From assembly GCF_026410505.1 (NCBI RefSeq), contig NZ_JAPMIU010000009.1, positions 62,001-126,000 of the forward strand: a stretch of DNA of 64,000 nucleotides. Direction: 5' to 3'. The translations under genes and the position numbers were made by a program. This document shows, piece after piece, positions 1-8,313 of this stretch. The stretch is from Frateuria hangzhouensis. GTDB lineage: Bacteria; Pseudomonadota; Gammaproteobacteria; Xanthomonadales; Rhodanobacteraceae. The first letter of the stretch is position 1, and the number at the start of each line of letters is the position of its first letter. Below the pieces are notes generated by a model, which did no database searches, was not told where the DNA came from, and saw only the letters and a program-made list of their open reading frames with translations.

Positions 1-2
1 CC

Positions 3-1007
3 GTCGACTACGTGGCGGTCGGCTCGGTGGTCTCGGACTGGACCGGCATTCCGGTAGGCCGCATGGTCAAGAGCGAGCTCGAAACCGTGATGAACCTGGC
101 CAGCCTGATGGGCAAGCGCGTGATCGGGCAGGACCACGCGATGGACATGATCGCCAAGCGCATCCAGACCAGCCGCGCCGGCCTGGACAACCCGAACAAG
201 CCGATCGGCGTGTTCATGCTGGCCGGCACCTCCGGCGTGGGCAAGACCGAAACGGCGCTGGCGCTGGCCGAGGCGCTCTACGGCGGCGAGCAGAACATCA
301 TCACCATCAACATGAGCGAGTTCCAGGAGGCGCACACCGTCTCCACGCTCAAGGGCGCGCCCCCGGGCTACGTGGGGTACGGCGAAGGTGGCGTGCTGAC
401 CGAGGCGGTGCGTCGCAAGCCTTACTCGGTGGTGTTGCTGGATGAGGTCGAGAAGGCCCATCCGGACGTCCACGAGATCTTCTTCCAGGTGTTCGACAAG
501 GGCGTCATGGAAGACGGCGAAGGCCGCCAGATCGATTTCAAGAACACCCTGATCCTGCTCACCACCAACGCCGGCACCGATCTGATCGCCGGCCTGTGCC
601 AGGACCCGGACCTGATGCCCGAACCCGAAGGCATCGCCAAGGCTCTGCGCGAGCCGCTGCTGAAGGTGTTCCCGCCGGCACTGCTCGGCCGGCTGGTGAC
701 CATCCCGTACTACCCGCTGAGCCCGGAGATGCTGGGCAAGATCGTCGAGCTGCAATTGGGCCGCATCAAGAAGCGTATCGAAGCGCGCTACAAGATCCCG
801 TTCGAATATGACGAGGACGTGGTCAAGCTGGTGGTCAGCCGCTGCACCGAGAGCGAATCGGGCGGCCGCATGATCGATGCGATCCTGACCAACACCATGT
901 TGCCGGACATCAGCCGCGAGTTCCTCAACCGGATGATCGAAGGGCGGCCGGTGGCCGGCGTCCAGGTGGGCGTGAAGGAAGGAGACTTCGGCTACGCCTT
1001 TGCCTGA
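3..1007 (+). CDS. clpV: T6SS ATPase ClpV (TssH), C-terminal part; 5' end outside window
   Basis: The reading frame is already open at the window edge, so the N domain and first AAA+ module are missing. What remains is the end of the middle region (DWTGIPVGRM, typical of ClpB/ClpV), then the second AAA+ module with Walker A GTSGVGKT, Walker B VVLLDEVEKAHPDV and sensor-1 LILLTTNAG, then the C-terminal small domain. ClpV disassembles the contracted TssB/TssC sheath in the cytosol so it can be reused. ClpB shares this module, but the neighbouring T6SS genes favour ClpV. It ends about 90 bases before the first effector-like gene. Confidence 0.93.
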   Translation, partial: VDYVAVGSVVSDWTGIPVGRMVKSELETVMNLASLMGKRVIGQDHAMDMIAKRIQTSRAGLDNPNKPIGVFMLAGTSGVGKTETALALAEALYGGEQNIITINMSEFQEAHTVSTLKGAPPGYVGYGEGGVLTEAVRRKPYSVVLLDEVEKAHPDVHEIFFQVFDKGVMEDGEGRQIDFKNTLILLTTNAGTDLIAGLCQDPDLMPEPEGIAKALREPLLKVFPPALLGRLVTIPYYPLSPEMLGKIVELQLGRIKKRIEARYKIPFEYDEDVVKLVVSRCTESESGGRMIDAILTNTMLPDISREFLNRMIEGRPVAGVQVGVKEGDFGYAFA

Positions 1008-1099
1008 CCCGTCACGGGGCAGCTCGTCGCCGACCGCCCCGTTGTCTTTTTGCCCCACGTCCGGCTCGCCGGATTGCGTCGTTCGCGAAAGGAAAAGTC

Positions 1100-1816
1100 A
1101 TGTCCAACGTCGTCCTCTGGACCGAGACCGACCATAAGACCCGCGCCGAGCTGCTCGCGCAGACGTGCAACACCCAGGCCATCGATTTCAAGGCCACCGC
1201 GCCGGTGACGCTGCAGGGGCTCGATACCCTGACGTTCTGGGGGCACGGCTTCGCCGACTCGTTCTGCGGCTTGAAGGTGGAGGAGTTCGTCGACGTCGTC
1301 TCGGGCTGGGTCAAGTCGAACAAGGGCGTGCAGACGGTCGAGATGATCTCCTGCAACCTGCGGCACCGGCAGGGTTCGCACCCGGATTCGTTCACCACCA
1401 AGCTGGTCTCGCGACTGAAGAAGAAGCACGCGAAGATCACCTTCAAGGCGCTGCCGGTGGCCAGGACCAAGCTTGGCGTGACCTGCGAATTCTCGATCCT
1501 GCAATGGCATCCGCGCAGCCGGACCTGGGCCTATTGCGCCGCCCCGGGCCGGGACGACAAGTACATGTTCGGCGTCTGCCTGGTACTGCAGGACCACATG
1601 CCGCCGCGGGGTAACCACGATGGCTTCTTCCGCGCCTACAACAGCGTCCTGGGCAGCGGCTACCTGCACACCAACAAGATCGGCAAGGACGCCACCGGCA
1701 GCACCAAAATCGAGGCATGCCGCATGAACGACATGCTGTGCATCGCCAACAACGCCTACATGCTGGCCGGCGCGATCGGCTCGTTGCGCTGGCACCTGGT
1801 CGACATCCGTGCATGA
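1100..1816 (+). CDS. Putative T6SS effector with clan-CD-like His/Cys dyad
   Basis: This 238-residue protein has no signal peptide or membrane segment, and I do not recognise it as a named family. Residues 43-50 form a hydrophobic strand ending in WGHG (His49), and residues 79-86 form a second strand ending in ISCN (Cys85). A hydrophobic block followed by HG, then a second block followed by Cys about 35 residues later, is the layout of clan CD cysteine peptidases (caspase-like fold, including MARTX CPD). The C-terminal half is rich in Gly, Asn and aromatic residues and has no recognisable domain. It lies directly behind clpV and ahead of a metallopeptidase effector candidate, so a secreted toxin role is inferred. 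No obvious immunity gene is adjacent. The start ATG follows GAAAGGAAA. Confidence 0.6.
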   Translation: MSNVVLWTETDHKTRAELLAQTCNTQAIDFKATAPVTLQGLDTLTFWGHGFADSFCGLKVEEFVDVVSGWVKSNKGVQTVEMISCNLRHRQGSHPDSFTTKLVSRLKKKHAKITFKALPVARTKLGVTCEFSILQWHPRSRTWAYCAAPGRDDKYMFGVCLVLQDHMPPRGNHDGFFRAYNSVLGSGYLHTNKIGKDATGSTKIEACRMNDMLCIANNAYMLAGAIGSLRWHLVDIRA

Positions 1817-1939
1817 GCCTCGTCGCCCAGCGAAGCTTCGCCAGCGTGGGAGCGAGGCGACCGGTGCAGCGGGCCTCATCGAGACGAGCCCGGGCGCATC
1901 GGTGGATGCGCCCGGCCGGTAGCGCCTAAGGAGCAGCGC

Positions 1940-3064
1940 ATGGTGGACTGGAACAAGACATTCAAGGCGGAGTACGACTACGCCAGGTCGTGGTTGAAGA
2001 GCGACCAGCGCTTCGCCAGGCACTGGCAGCCGCTGGTTCGCGATCTGCAGCGCCTGATGTCCGACGATGGTTTCGATGCGGGGCGCGCCAGCGTCCTGTC
2101 CGACCTGCGCAAGAAATCCACGCAGGGGGAGGGGAGCCTGCTTGGCCACAAGAAGGTAACTCCCGACCGCGGCCTGCTCGAGGCGGTAGGGGCCTGGTCC
2201 GACGACGGCGCAGGGCTGCCCGACGACACGCAGAAGATGCGGGCCGCCGCGCTGAAGCTCCTGAGCCATACCTATCTGCTCAATCGGTCGGGCAGCCGAA
2301 AGGTATGGATCGTGTCGATGCCCAACGACTTCGTTGCCTGGCCCTCGGACGACATCAACGCTCGATCGCCGACCCAGATCGCGCTGCGAATACTCCTGCG
2401 CAGCAGCGAAGAGGTCTTTTCACAGGAGCAGAAGAAATACCTGGCGGTATCGACGCAACAGGCGATGGCGTGGTGCCAGAAGGCCGGCATCGTGCTCGCC
2501 AGCGCCGCCAAGGCCGCTTCCGGCAAGGCCGGTGGCAAAGGCGTGGATGCGATCAACCTGGTCAAGCGCTGGTTTGCCGACCCGGCTACCAGCGTGGTCG
2601 ACCTGCAGGCCTACATCGACCGTTTGTCGATCGGCCTCAAGGCGATCATCGCGATGCTCAACCGGGGCCATTTCGTCCTGACCGACTGGATACCCCTGCG
2701 CACGGCCTCGACCCAGGACGAGATCAATTTTCTGATGTCCGAAGCCTTCACCTTTCCCTCCCGGGGCGAGGGCATGGATACGGTCTACATCGAGCGCTCG
2801 TTCTTTACCCACGATGCCGGCGGCGTGGTGCATGGGCAAAAGAACTGGACGCGCGTGCTGGTACACGAACTGACGCACCTGGTGTGCGGCACGGAGGACG
2901 TCAACATCGGCAGGGCGCGCTATGCGCATTACGGCATCGGACCGCATGCGGGTTTTCCGGGATCCGCCGCGATACGGAATGCCGACAGCTGGGCGTTTTT
3001 CCTCGCCGATTGCGCGGGTGCGCTTACCGACGGCGAGCGCAACCATGCGTTGAAGATCATATGA
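1940..3064 (+). CDS. M35-like (Asp-zincin) metallopeptidase, probable T6SS effector
   Basis: The 374-residue protein ends in a zinc metallopeptidase signature: HELTH at 309-313, a Gly-Thr turn shortly after, and NADSWAFF at 347-354. The Asp of the last motif would be the third zinc ligand, as in deuterolysin-type (M35, lysine-specific metallo-endopeptidase) enzymes. The first 250 residues are helical and charged, without a signal peptide, which suits a cargo domain delivered by a T6SS rather than the general secretory pathway. Its stop overlaps the start of the next gene (ATATGA), which encodes a small exported protein that is the obvious immunity candidate. The start ATG follows AAGGAGCAGCGC, a good ribosome binding site. 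Confidence 0.75.
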   Translation: MVDWNKTFKAEYDYARSWLKSDQRFARHWQPLVRDLQRLMSDDGFDAGRASVLSDLRKKSTQGEGSLLGHKKVTPDRGLLEAVGAWSDDGAGLPDDTQKMRAAALKLLSHTYLLNRSGSRKVWIVSMPNDFVAWPSDDINARSPTQIALRILLRSSEEVFSQEQKKYLAVSTQQAMAWCQKAGIVLASAAKAASGKAGGKGVDAINLVKRWFADPATSVVDLQAYIDRLSIGLKAIIAMLNRGHFVLTDWIPLRTASTQDEINFLMSEAFTFPSRGEGMDTVYIERSFFTHDAGGVVHGQKNWTRVLVHELTHLVCGTEDVNIGRARYAHYGIGPHAGFPGSAAIRNADSWAFFLADCAGALTDGERNHALKII

Positions 3065-3555
3065 AGGCGATCCACGGCTTCGCCTTCGTGCTGGCGATCG
3101 GCGCCACGGTATCGTGCAGCGTCGATGCTCCGGCGCGCCCTCAACCCCACCAGGAGATCAGGGACATGCCCACCCGACCCGCCGCCAGCCGGCCCTCGCC
3201 CCCGGAGGTCGCGCCCGTCGTGCATGACGGGGTGCGCTACGAACAGGACCGGCATGACGATCGTGCAGGGGATCAGCCCGGAGGCTACCTGGCGGCCATC
3301 GACGTGCGCACCGGTGCCCGGCTCTGGCGCCTGAAGGTTTATGCCATTGCACCGCAACCGCCGGACGCGCCGGTGCAGGCGCTGTACTTCCGTTCCATGC
3401 GCCTGTCGCCCGATGGCTCCACGCTCGCCATCGAGAACGAGGCCGGCGGCGTCTATCGGGTGGATCTGGCCACTCGCTCGTCCGTGCAGATCTCCGGTCC
3501 GCCCGAAACGGCACCGCCGTCGCAACCCGCCAGGCCCAAACCGACCGCGGAGTAG
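3061..3555 (+). CDS. Small exported protein or lipoprotein, candidate immunity to the metallopeptidase
   Basis: The gene starts inside the stop region of the metallopeptidase gene, so the two are translationally coupled. The 164-residue product begins MKAIHGFAFVLAIGATVSC, a signal peptide with a cysteine where a lipobox would put it, although TVSC is an atypical lipobox. After a Pro-rich linker there is one propeller-like repeat (GYLAAIDVRTGARLWRLKV, then MRLSPDGSTLAIE and YRVDLATRSSVQ). A periplasmic location fits immunity against a peptidase delivered to the periplasm. Two partial copies of its C-terminal half lie downstream at 3583-3774 and 4301-4441. Function is inferred from position only. 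Confidence 0.6.
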   Translation: MKAIHGFAFVLAIGATVSCSVDAPARPQPHQEIRDMPTRPAASRPSPPEVAPVVHDGVRYEQDRHDDRAGDQPGGYLAAIDVRTGARLWRLKVYAIAPQPPDAPVQALYFRSMRLSPDGSTLAIENEAGGVYRVDLATRSSVQISGPPETAPPSQPARPKPTAE

Positions 3556-3582
3556 TCGTCGGCCTGGCGCGCACCGCCCGTC

Positions 3583-3774
3583 ATGGACGGCCAATTGAAG
3601 CGGCTGTGGATCAGCCGGCTGTACGAATCGAAGGTCGATCCGAACATCGAAGCCGATGTGCAGTGGTCGTTCTTCAAAGGCATGCACCTGGACGCCGGGC
3701 GGAACGCGCTGATCGTCGAGGACGAGAACGGACGCCGCTATCAGGTCGACCTCGCCGACGGCCGCGCGCACTGA
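3583..3774 (+). pseudogene. Decayed second copy of the immunity-like gene
   Basis: This stretch, in the same frame as the preceding gene but beyond its TAG stop, encodes [29 protein letters not shown] and [13 protein letters not shown]. These align with RLWRLKVYAI, VQALYFRSMRLSPDGS and GVYRVDLATRSS of the intact gene at 3061-3555. The signal peptide and linker are missing and it stops before the Pro-rich tail, so it is a truncated paralogue. A 63-residue protein starting at the ATG at 3583 is possible but would lack an export signal. Confidence 0.6.
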
Positions 3775-3943
3775 CGGCGGCGTAACCAGTCGTCAACGCT
3801 CGAGCTGCGACGTCCCGGGACGCCATTGCGATGCCTGCAATTGCGCAGAAGCCGCTCGACCGCTTCAAGTTCTTTTCCACGCCCGGTTGCGTTCGATGCA
3901 ATCGGGGAACCCGACAGCCGTACCACCACATCGAGGGCGCGCC

Positions 3944-4300
3944 ATGGCCATGAGTGAGGATGAATTTTCGGCGAACCTGACCGTCCAGTCGCTGAAGCCC
4001 GCCGTCAACGAGGCCGAGGGTCACATCAAGGCGAACAGCCTTGGCAGCTTGACCGGCAAGCGCCTGCAGGAGCTCGTCGATGCGGTGGACAGGTCGATCC
4101 GCAAGCGGAAGACATTGAAAACCATGGGTTCGGACACGGGGCACCAGACCCGCATCAGCGTCGAGGAGTCGTTCCTGGCATCGCTGCGCAAGGAGGCGGC
4201 AGCGCGCGACGCGAGCGAGGCGGCGCGCAAGAGTGCGGCGCAAGCGGCCGCGCTGAAGGATTTCAAGTTGCCTGCCGGCGCGACCTGGGAAAAAAGATAG
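3944..4300 (+). CDS. Small charged helical protein, unknown
   Basis: Starting at the ATG preceding SEDEF, the product is 118 residues; an upstream in-frame ATG at 3887 would add 19 unlikely residues. It is strongly helical, rich in Lys, Arg, Ala and Glu (KRLQELVDAVDRSIRKRKT; EAAARDASEAARKSAAQAAA), with no signal peptide, cysteine or membrane segment. I do not recognise it. It sits between two fragments of the immunity-like gene, so it probably arrived in, or split, a duplicated effector-immunity unit. It could be a small adaptor for the next gene, but nothing in the sequence shows that. Confidence 0.5.
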   Translation: MAMSEDEFSANLTVQSLKPAVNEAEGHIKANSLGSLTGKRLQELVDAVDRSIRKRKTLKTMGSDTGHQTRISVEESFLASLRKEAAARDASEAARKSAAQAAALKDFKLPAGATWEKR

Positions 4301-4441
4301 CTTCACGACGGGCACGGTCGCCGGTTCGTGCTGGATCGGGCCGTCCGCTCGTCGGTGCAGGTTGCCCGATCGCCCGAAACCGGGGCGCCGCCGCTACCGC
4401 AGGATCCAGGCCGGCCAGTGATCAACCGCAGGCCGGCGTAA
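4301..4441 (+). pseudogene. Third, C-terminal fragment of the immunity-like gene
   Basis: Immediately after the stop of the preceding gene, an open stretch without a start codon reads DGHGRRFVLDRAVRSSVQV followed by SPETGAPPLPQ. This matches YRVDLATRSSVQI followed by PPETAPPSQP at the end of the intact gene at 3061-3555, and overlaps the end of the fragment at 3583-3774 ([13 protein letters not shown]). It ends at TAA 4439-4441. It is the tail of another lost copy, left behind by recombination. Confidence 0.6.
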
Positions 4442-4521
4442 CCGCCCTCGGGCGATGCCAGCGCAGACCGCATCATCGTTCCGCGCGACCGGAAAATTCA
4501 CTACGAAAGGGGAAACCATCC

Positions 4522-5535
4522 ATGCCAAATGCAGCGTTGAGTCGTGAGGAGTTCATGGCGCTGGGCGAACTGGCCAAGGCGCGCCGCACATTGCTGGTCA
4601 ACATGTTTGCCGGCACCCAGTTGAAGTTCGGCATGGCCAGCCGCCTGACTTCGGCCAAGCAGTTGCTCACCAGCGGCAAGAAGATCAAGAGTTCCACCGA
4701 AAAGCTGGTCAAGGGCGGCAAGAACACGAGCAAGGTGGTCAGCCTGCCGGGCATGAAGGAGGCGGTGAGCGACTTCATGGTGCAGTGCGCCGACGTGAAC
4801 GGCATCGAGGACATCATCGAAGCGGTATCCGGCGAGGTGTTGGCCAACCTGGTGGCGGAAATCACCCCGGTGCTGGGCGTGGTCACCAGCGGCGTGAAGC
4901 TGGCCAAGGCGGGCAAGACCGTGGCCCAGGACGGCTACAACCTCTACAAGAGCTCCGATTACAAGCAGGGTTTCCGGCCCGGTGACCCCTATGCCGCGGC
5001 CGAGGCTATCCAGGCGATCATCAAGCGCGACCTGGCCAGGCATTCGGTCCAGCTCGGCCAGCACAGCGTGGCCACCGGCGCCAAGATCGCCGGCCTGTTC
5101 GCCGACCTGGGCACCGCCACCACGGCCGGCATCGGCGCCGCCAATGCGTTGGCGAGCCTTGGGCTGCAACTGTTCTCGCTGGGCTTGGATATCAAGGACC
5201 TGCGCGCCGGCAATCGCCGGCTGGCCACGCCCAACACGCTGGACCTGACCGTGTTCAACGAATGCCCGGTGCTGGGCTGTTACCTGCTGACCTGCGCGGA
5301 CACCTCGTCGGTGGCGAACATGTTCGTGGCGGACATCGGCATGCCGGGCTGGATGGACCGCGTGGAACAGATGAAGAAAAAGCAGATGGATCCGATGCTC
5401 AAGATCGCCAGCAAGAACATCCAGGGCTCCCGCCTGCAACTGGACGGGCTCAGCAGCAACAAGGGCACCCACACGAAGAAAAGCTTCTTCGCCGGGGTCA
5501 AGCACAAGGCGCTCAAAAAGGTCGGGATCGCCTGA
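4522..5535 (+). CDS. Unrecognised protein with hydrophobic segments, putative effector
   Basis: The 337-residue protein has no signal peptide and matches no family I know. A basic, Ser/Lys-rich N-terminal part (about 1-80) is followed by two hydrophobic, Gly/Ala-rich stretches, about 104-130 (VLANLVAEITPVLGVVTSG) and about 188-225 (KIAGLFADLGTATTAGIGAA onward). Then comes a segment with three cysteines (ECPVLGCYLLTCAD) and a very basic C terminus. Internal hydrophobic hairpins in a soluble, signal-less protein inside an effector island resemble pore-forming cargo, but that is inference. A clear ribosome binding site (GAAAGGGGAAA) precedes the ATG. No dedicated immunity gene is evident next to it. 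Confidence 0.55.
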   Translation: MPNAALSREEFMALGELAKARRTLLVNMFAGTQLKFGMASRLTSAKQLLTSGKKIKSSTEKLVKGGKNTSKVVSLPGMKEAVSDFMVQCADVNGIEDIIEAVSGEVLANLVAEITPVLGVVTSGVKLAKAGKTVAQDGYNLYKSSDYKQGFRPGDPYAAAEAIQAIIKRDLARHSVQLGQHSVATGAKIAGLFADLGTATTAGIGAANALASLGLQLFSLGLDIKDLRAGNRRLATPNTLDLTVFNECPVLGCYLLTCADTSSVANMFVADIGMPGWMDRVEQMKKKQMDPMLKIASKNIQGSRLQLDGLSSNKGTHTKKSFFAGVKHKALKKVGIA

Positions 5536-5895
5536 TCGGGCCGGGCGCACCGGTTTGCGGGAAGGGAGTGCGTCCGGCACGCATCCTGTGGCCGTCGATA
5601 CCGCGAAACGCCGCGGCCGGATACGGCGCCAGAGGCATCCGGTCGGAGCAAGGACAAACGTGAAAGGCGCGTGACCAGATTTGCCCGGCTTTTACGGATT
5701 CACCTATAGGCAACGCTGGCCGGCCCGGCCGGCGTTGCCACCACCAGGGGCAATCGCCGGGTTCCAGGGGCGGTGCGAAATCCAGGCTGGACGCCGTTCC
5801 CGGGTGGCCAGGCTCTGCCGACGGCCGCCGTTGGCGGAGCGGCGCGGCACGCGTGGTCGCACCCCGGGTCGAACGACGTCCAGCGAGGAATCCGC
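5536..5895. other. 360-base gene-free stretch before the PAAR gene
   Basis: I see no gene here. The open frames that cross it have no ribosome binding site and read as low-complexity Arg/Pro/Ala shadow translation. Its only clear structure is the near-perfect inverted repeat at 5709-5739. A promoter for the PAAR gene may lie here, but no convincing -35/-10 pair stands out. Confidence 0.5.
5709..5739. repeat. 31-base hairpin, possible terminator-like element
   Basis: The arms GGCAACGCTGGCCGG and CCGGCCGGCGTTGCC pair over 15 bases with one mismatch and a single-base loop. No T-run follows, so it is not a standard intrinsic terminator. It lies about 175 bases after the preceding stop and could be a transcript-end structure or a lone palindromic repeat. 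Confidence 0.5.
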
Positions 5896-6183
5896 ATGCA
5901 GCCCGCCGCCCGCCTCACCGACATGCACGTCTGCCCCATGGTCACCGGCGTGGTGCCGCACGTGGGCGGCCCGATCACCGCACCCGGCGCGCCCAAGGTG
6001 CTGATCGGCGGCCTGCCGGCGGCCCGCATGGGCGACATGGCGACCTGCGTGGGCCCGCCGGACTCCATCCTGGCCGGGTCGCCCAAGGTGTTGATCGGCG
6101 GCCAGCCGGCGGCGCGCCTGGGCGACAGCTGCGCGCACGGCGGCGCCATCGTGCTGGGCTGCTTCACCGTGTTGATCGGCTGA
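5896..6183 (+). CDS. PAAR-domain spike-tip protein
   Basis: The 95-residue protein is almost entirely a PAAR domain: AARLTDMHVCP at the start, two copies of the PKVLIGG(L/Q)PAAR(M/L)GD repeat (about 34-49 and 58-76), and a His/Cys-rich end (SCAHGGAIVLGC). PAAR proteins form the zinc-bound point on the VgrG trimer and sharpen the T6SS spike or link effectors to it. No C-terminal toxin is fused, so it probably carries separate cargo from the island. The ATG at 5896 was chosen because it is preceded by CGAGGAATCCGC; the longer open frame to 5773 has no support. Confidence 0.9.
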   Translation: MQPAARLTDMHVCPMVTGVVPHVGGPITAPGAPKVLIGGLPAARMGDMATCVGPPDSILAGSPKVLIGGQPAARLGDSCAHGGAIVLGCFTVLIG

Positions 6184-6287
6184 TGGCCCTCGCCTCCGTG
6201 CCAGGACTGCGATCGACGCCGCGCGCGGTGGCGGCGCTGCCCCCGGGGGCGGCACTGTGGTGTTCCCGATTGCCGGAGAGTCATGCC

Positions 6288-6686
6288 ATGGGTTTGTTCG
6301 ATCGCCTGGTCCTTTTTTCCGACGTCCGCGGCAAGGTGGTGCAGCGCGGCAAGCCGGTGCAGGGGGCCGAGCTCGTGCAGAAGGTGGTGTGGTCGGACGA
6401 CGAGAGCGCGATCTCGCAGCGCACGACCACCGACGGCCAGGGCGCTTTCCGCTTGCCGGCCATCGAACGCAGCGCCGGACTTCGCCGGATGATCCCGGCC
6501 CAGCCGACGATGCTGCAGACCATCGCCATCCACTACCAGGGCGTCGAATACCTCGCCTGGCGCCACGGCAAATCGTCCTGCGAAGACCGCGCGGAGCTCG
6601 ACGGCCGCCCGATCGAACTGGTCTGCGAGCTCGATCGCACGCACGGCTTCGAAGGAAGGCATTACGGCATCGGCAGGACCGCGTGA
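6288..6686 (+). CDS. DUF6795-like T6SS-associated protein
   Basis: The 132-residue protein begins MGLFDRLVLFSDVRGKVVQ, followed by GKPVQGAELV and a TTTDGQGAFRLPAI turn. From memory this matches the DUF6795 family, small proteins often coded beside PAAR or VgrG genes, with a likely carboxypeptidase-regulatory-like beta-sandwich at the N terminus. It has no signal peptide and follows the PAAR gene by about 100 bases. GGAGAG lies eight bases before the ATG at 6288, which fixes the start. Its role in effector loading is unproven. Confidence 0.65.
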   Translation: MGLFDRLVLFSDVRGKVVQRGKPVQGAELVQKVVWSDDESAISQRTTTDGQGAFRLPAIERSAGLRRMIPAQPTMLQTIAIHYQGVEYLAWRHGKSSCEDRAELDGRPIELVCELDRTHGFEGRHYGIGRTA

Positions 6687-6865
6687 CGCATGCGGACGGT
6701 CAAACGCGCCCAGGACGAGCAAGGCATGGCAACTCGACTCTCACCCATCCAGACGGCTGAAGCCGCCGACAGCAGCCACCGGGATCGCCTGGCGAGCCGG
6801 CCGGGCGAGGTCCAGCTCGCGCCGCCGCGCGCCCGGCAAGGCGCCATCGCCGGGCGGCTTTCCCG

Positions 6866-8272
6866 ATGAGCCGCGGGAGGCCACGCGTGCAGCCGAACGC
6901 GAACCACGTCTACGTCCGGCCGGGCGCCGGCATGGCGGCGCGGGACCATCGTGCCACCCTGCAGCGGGCCCTGCGGGCGCACCAGTCCGACCGGCTCGAT
7001 GTAGCCGAGCGCCTGTACCGCCAGGTATTGCAATGGCATTCGGCCCAGCCCGATGCCTTGCACTACCTCGGCGTGCTGTGCCACCAGCGCGGGCGCAGCG
7101 ACGAGGGCGTGGAGCTGGTCCGCGCGGCGCTGGAGATCACGCCCCGCCACCCGGATGCCCACAACAACCTCGGCAACATCCACAAGGAATGCGGACGGCC
7201 CGTCGAGGCCGAAGCCTGCTACCGGCGCGCACTCGAATGCAGCCCCGGGCACCACAACGCGCTGGGCAACCTGGCGGTGGTGCTGGAGGTGCAGGAGCGG
7301 CTGGACGAGGCCTTCGAGGCCTATGGCGCCCTGCTGCAGCAGGCGGGCGACGATGCGCGCGGCCACTACCTGATGGGCCTGTTCCTGCGCAACCACGCGC
7401 AGCACATGGAGCATCTGGAACAGGCCGCCGCATGCTTCCGCCGCTCCTTCGAACTGGACGAGCGCGGCCTGCGGGCACTCGAAGCGCTGGGCGTGACGCT
7501 GTACGCGCTGCAGCGCCGCGACGAGGCGCGCCAGGTGTACCGCGACTGGCTGGCGCGCGAGCCGGACAACCCGGTGCCGCGCCACATGCTGGCCGCCTGC
7601 GGCGGCGCCGAGGCACCGCCGCGCGCGGACGATGCCTACGTGCGCGAGCTGTTCGACGGCTTCGCCGACAGCTTCGACGAGCAACTGCTGAAAAACCTCG
7701 ACTACCGCGCCCCGCAGGTACTGGCCGACGCCCTCGGCGCGGTGCTGGGCGCCCCCGCGAGCGCGCTCGACATGCTCGACGCCGGTTGCGGCACCGGCCT
7801 GTGCGCGCCACTGGTGCGCCCGTATGCGCGCCACCTGGCAGGCGTGGACCTGTCTGGCGGCATGGTGGACAAGGCACGCGTCCGCGGCGGTTACGACACG
7901 CTGGACGTGGCCGAACTCACCGCCTACCTGCAGGGCCATCCCGCTGCCTGGGACGTGGTGCTCTCGGCCGACACGCTGGTCTATTTCGGCGACTTGCAGG
8001 AAGCACTCGCCGCGGCCCGCGCCGCCTTGCGGCCCGGCGGCTGGATCGCCTTCACGCTGGAGGCGATGGACGAGGACGCCGACCGCGCCGAGCTGACGCC
8101 CAGCGGCCGTTACCGGCACACCCGCCGCTACGTCGAACGCGTGCTCGCGGCCGCCGGTTTCGAGTTGCCGCGCATCACCCCGGATGCCTTGCGTCGCGAA
8201 GCCGGGCAGCCGGTGCCTGGCTGGGTCGTGCTGGCGCGGGTGCCCTCATCCGTTGCGGGGGAAACCGCGTGA
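6866..8272 (+). CDS. TPR-repeat protein with C-terminal SAM methyltransferase domain
   Basis: In this 468-residue protein, residues about 30-245 are tetratricopeptide repeats (ALHYLGVLCHQRGRSDEGV, AHNNLGNIHKECGRPVEAE and further copies). Residues about 285-460 are a class I methyltransferase with the SAM loop LDAGCGTG (305-311) and LSADTLVYFGD as the following acidic strand. The TPR part presumably binds a protein or polymer substrate; the target is unknown. It lies among T6SS spike and effector genes, about 180 bases after the DUF6795-like gene. A methyltransferase there is unusual and could act as effector, chaperone or bystander. An alternative start is the ATG at 6932. Confidence 0.75.
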   Translation: MSRGRPRVQPNANHVYVRPGAGMAARDHRATLQRALRAHQSDRLDVAERLYRQVLQWHSAQPDALHYLGVLCHQRGRSDEGVELVRAALEITPRHPDAHNNLGNIHKECGRPVEAEACYRRALECSPGHHNALGNLAVVLEVQERLDEAFEAYGALLQQAGDDARGHYLMGLFLRNHAQHMEHLEQAAACFRRSFELDERGLRALEALGVTLYALQRRDEARQVYRDWLAREPDNPVPRHMLAACGGAEAPPRADDAYVRELFDGFADSFDEQLLKNLDYRAPQVLADALGAVLGAPASALDMLDAGCGTGLCAPLVRPYARHLAGVDLSGGMVDKARVRGGYDTLDVAELTAYLQGHPAAWDVVLSADTLVYFGDLQEALAAARAALRPGGWIAFTLEAMDEDADRAELTPSGRYRHTRRYVERVLAAAGFELPRITPDALRREAGQPVPGWVVLARVPSSVAGETA

Positions 8273-8313
8273 TCTGCCGATGCCCCGCACGGGGGGCCAA
8301 TACCATCCGCGGC

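Noticed and set aside
3811-3822. Perfect 12-base palindrome CGTCCCGGGACG upstream of the small gene at 3944
   Set aside because: Short GC palindromes are expected often in DNA this GC-rich, and no second copy or promoter context supports an operator.
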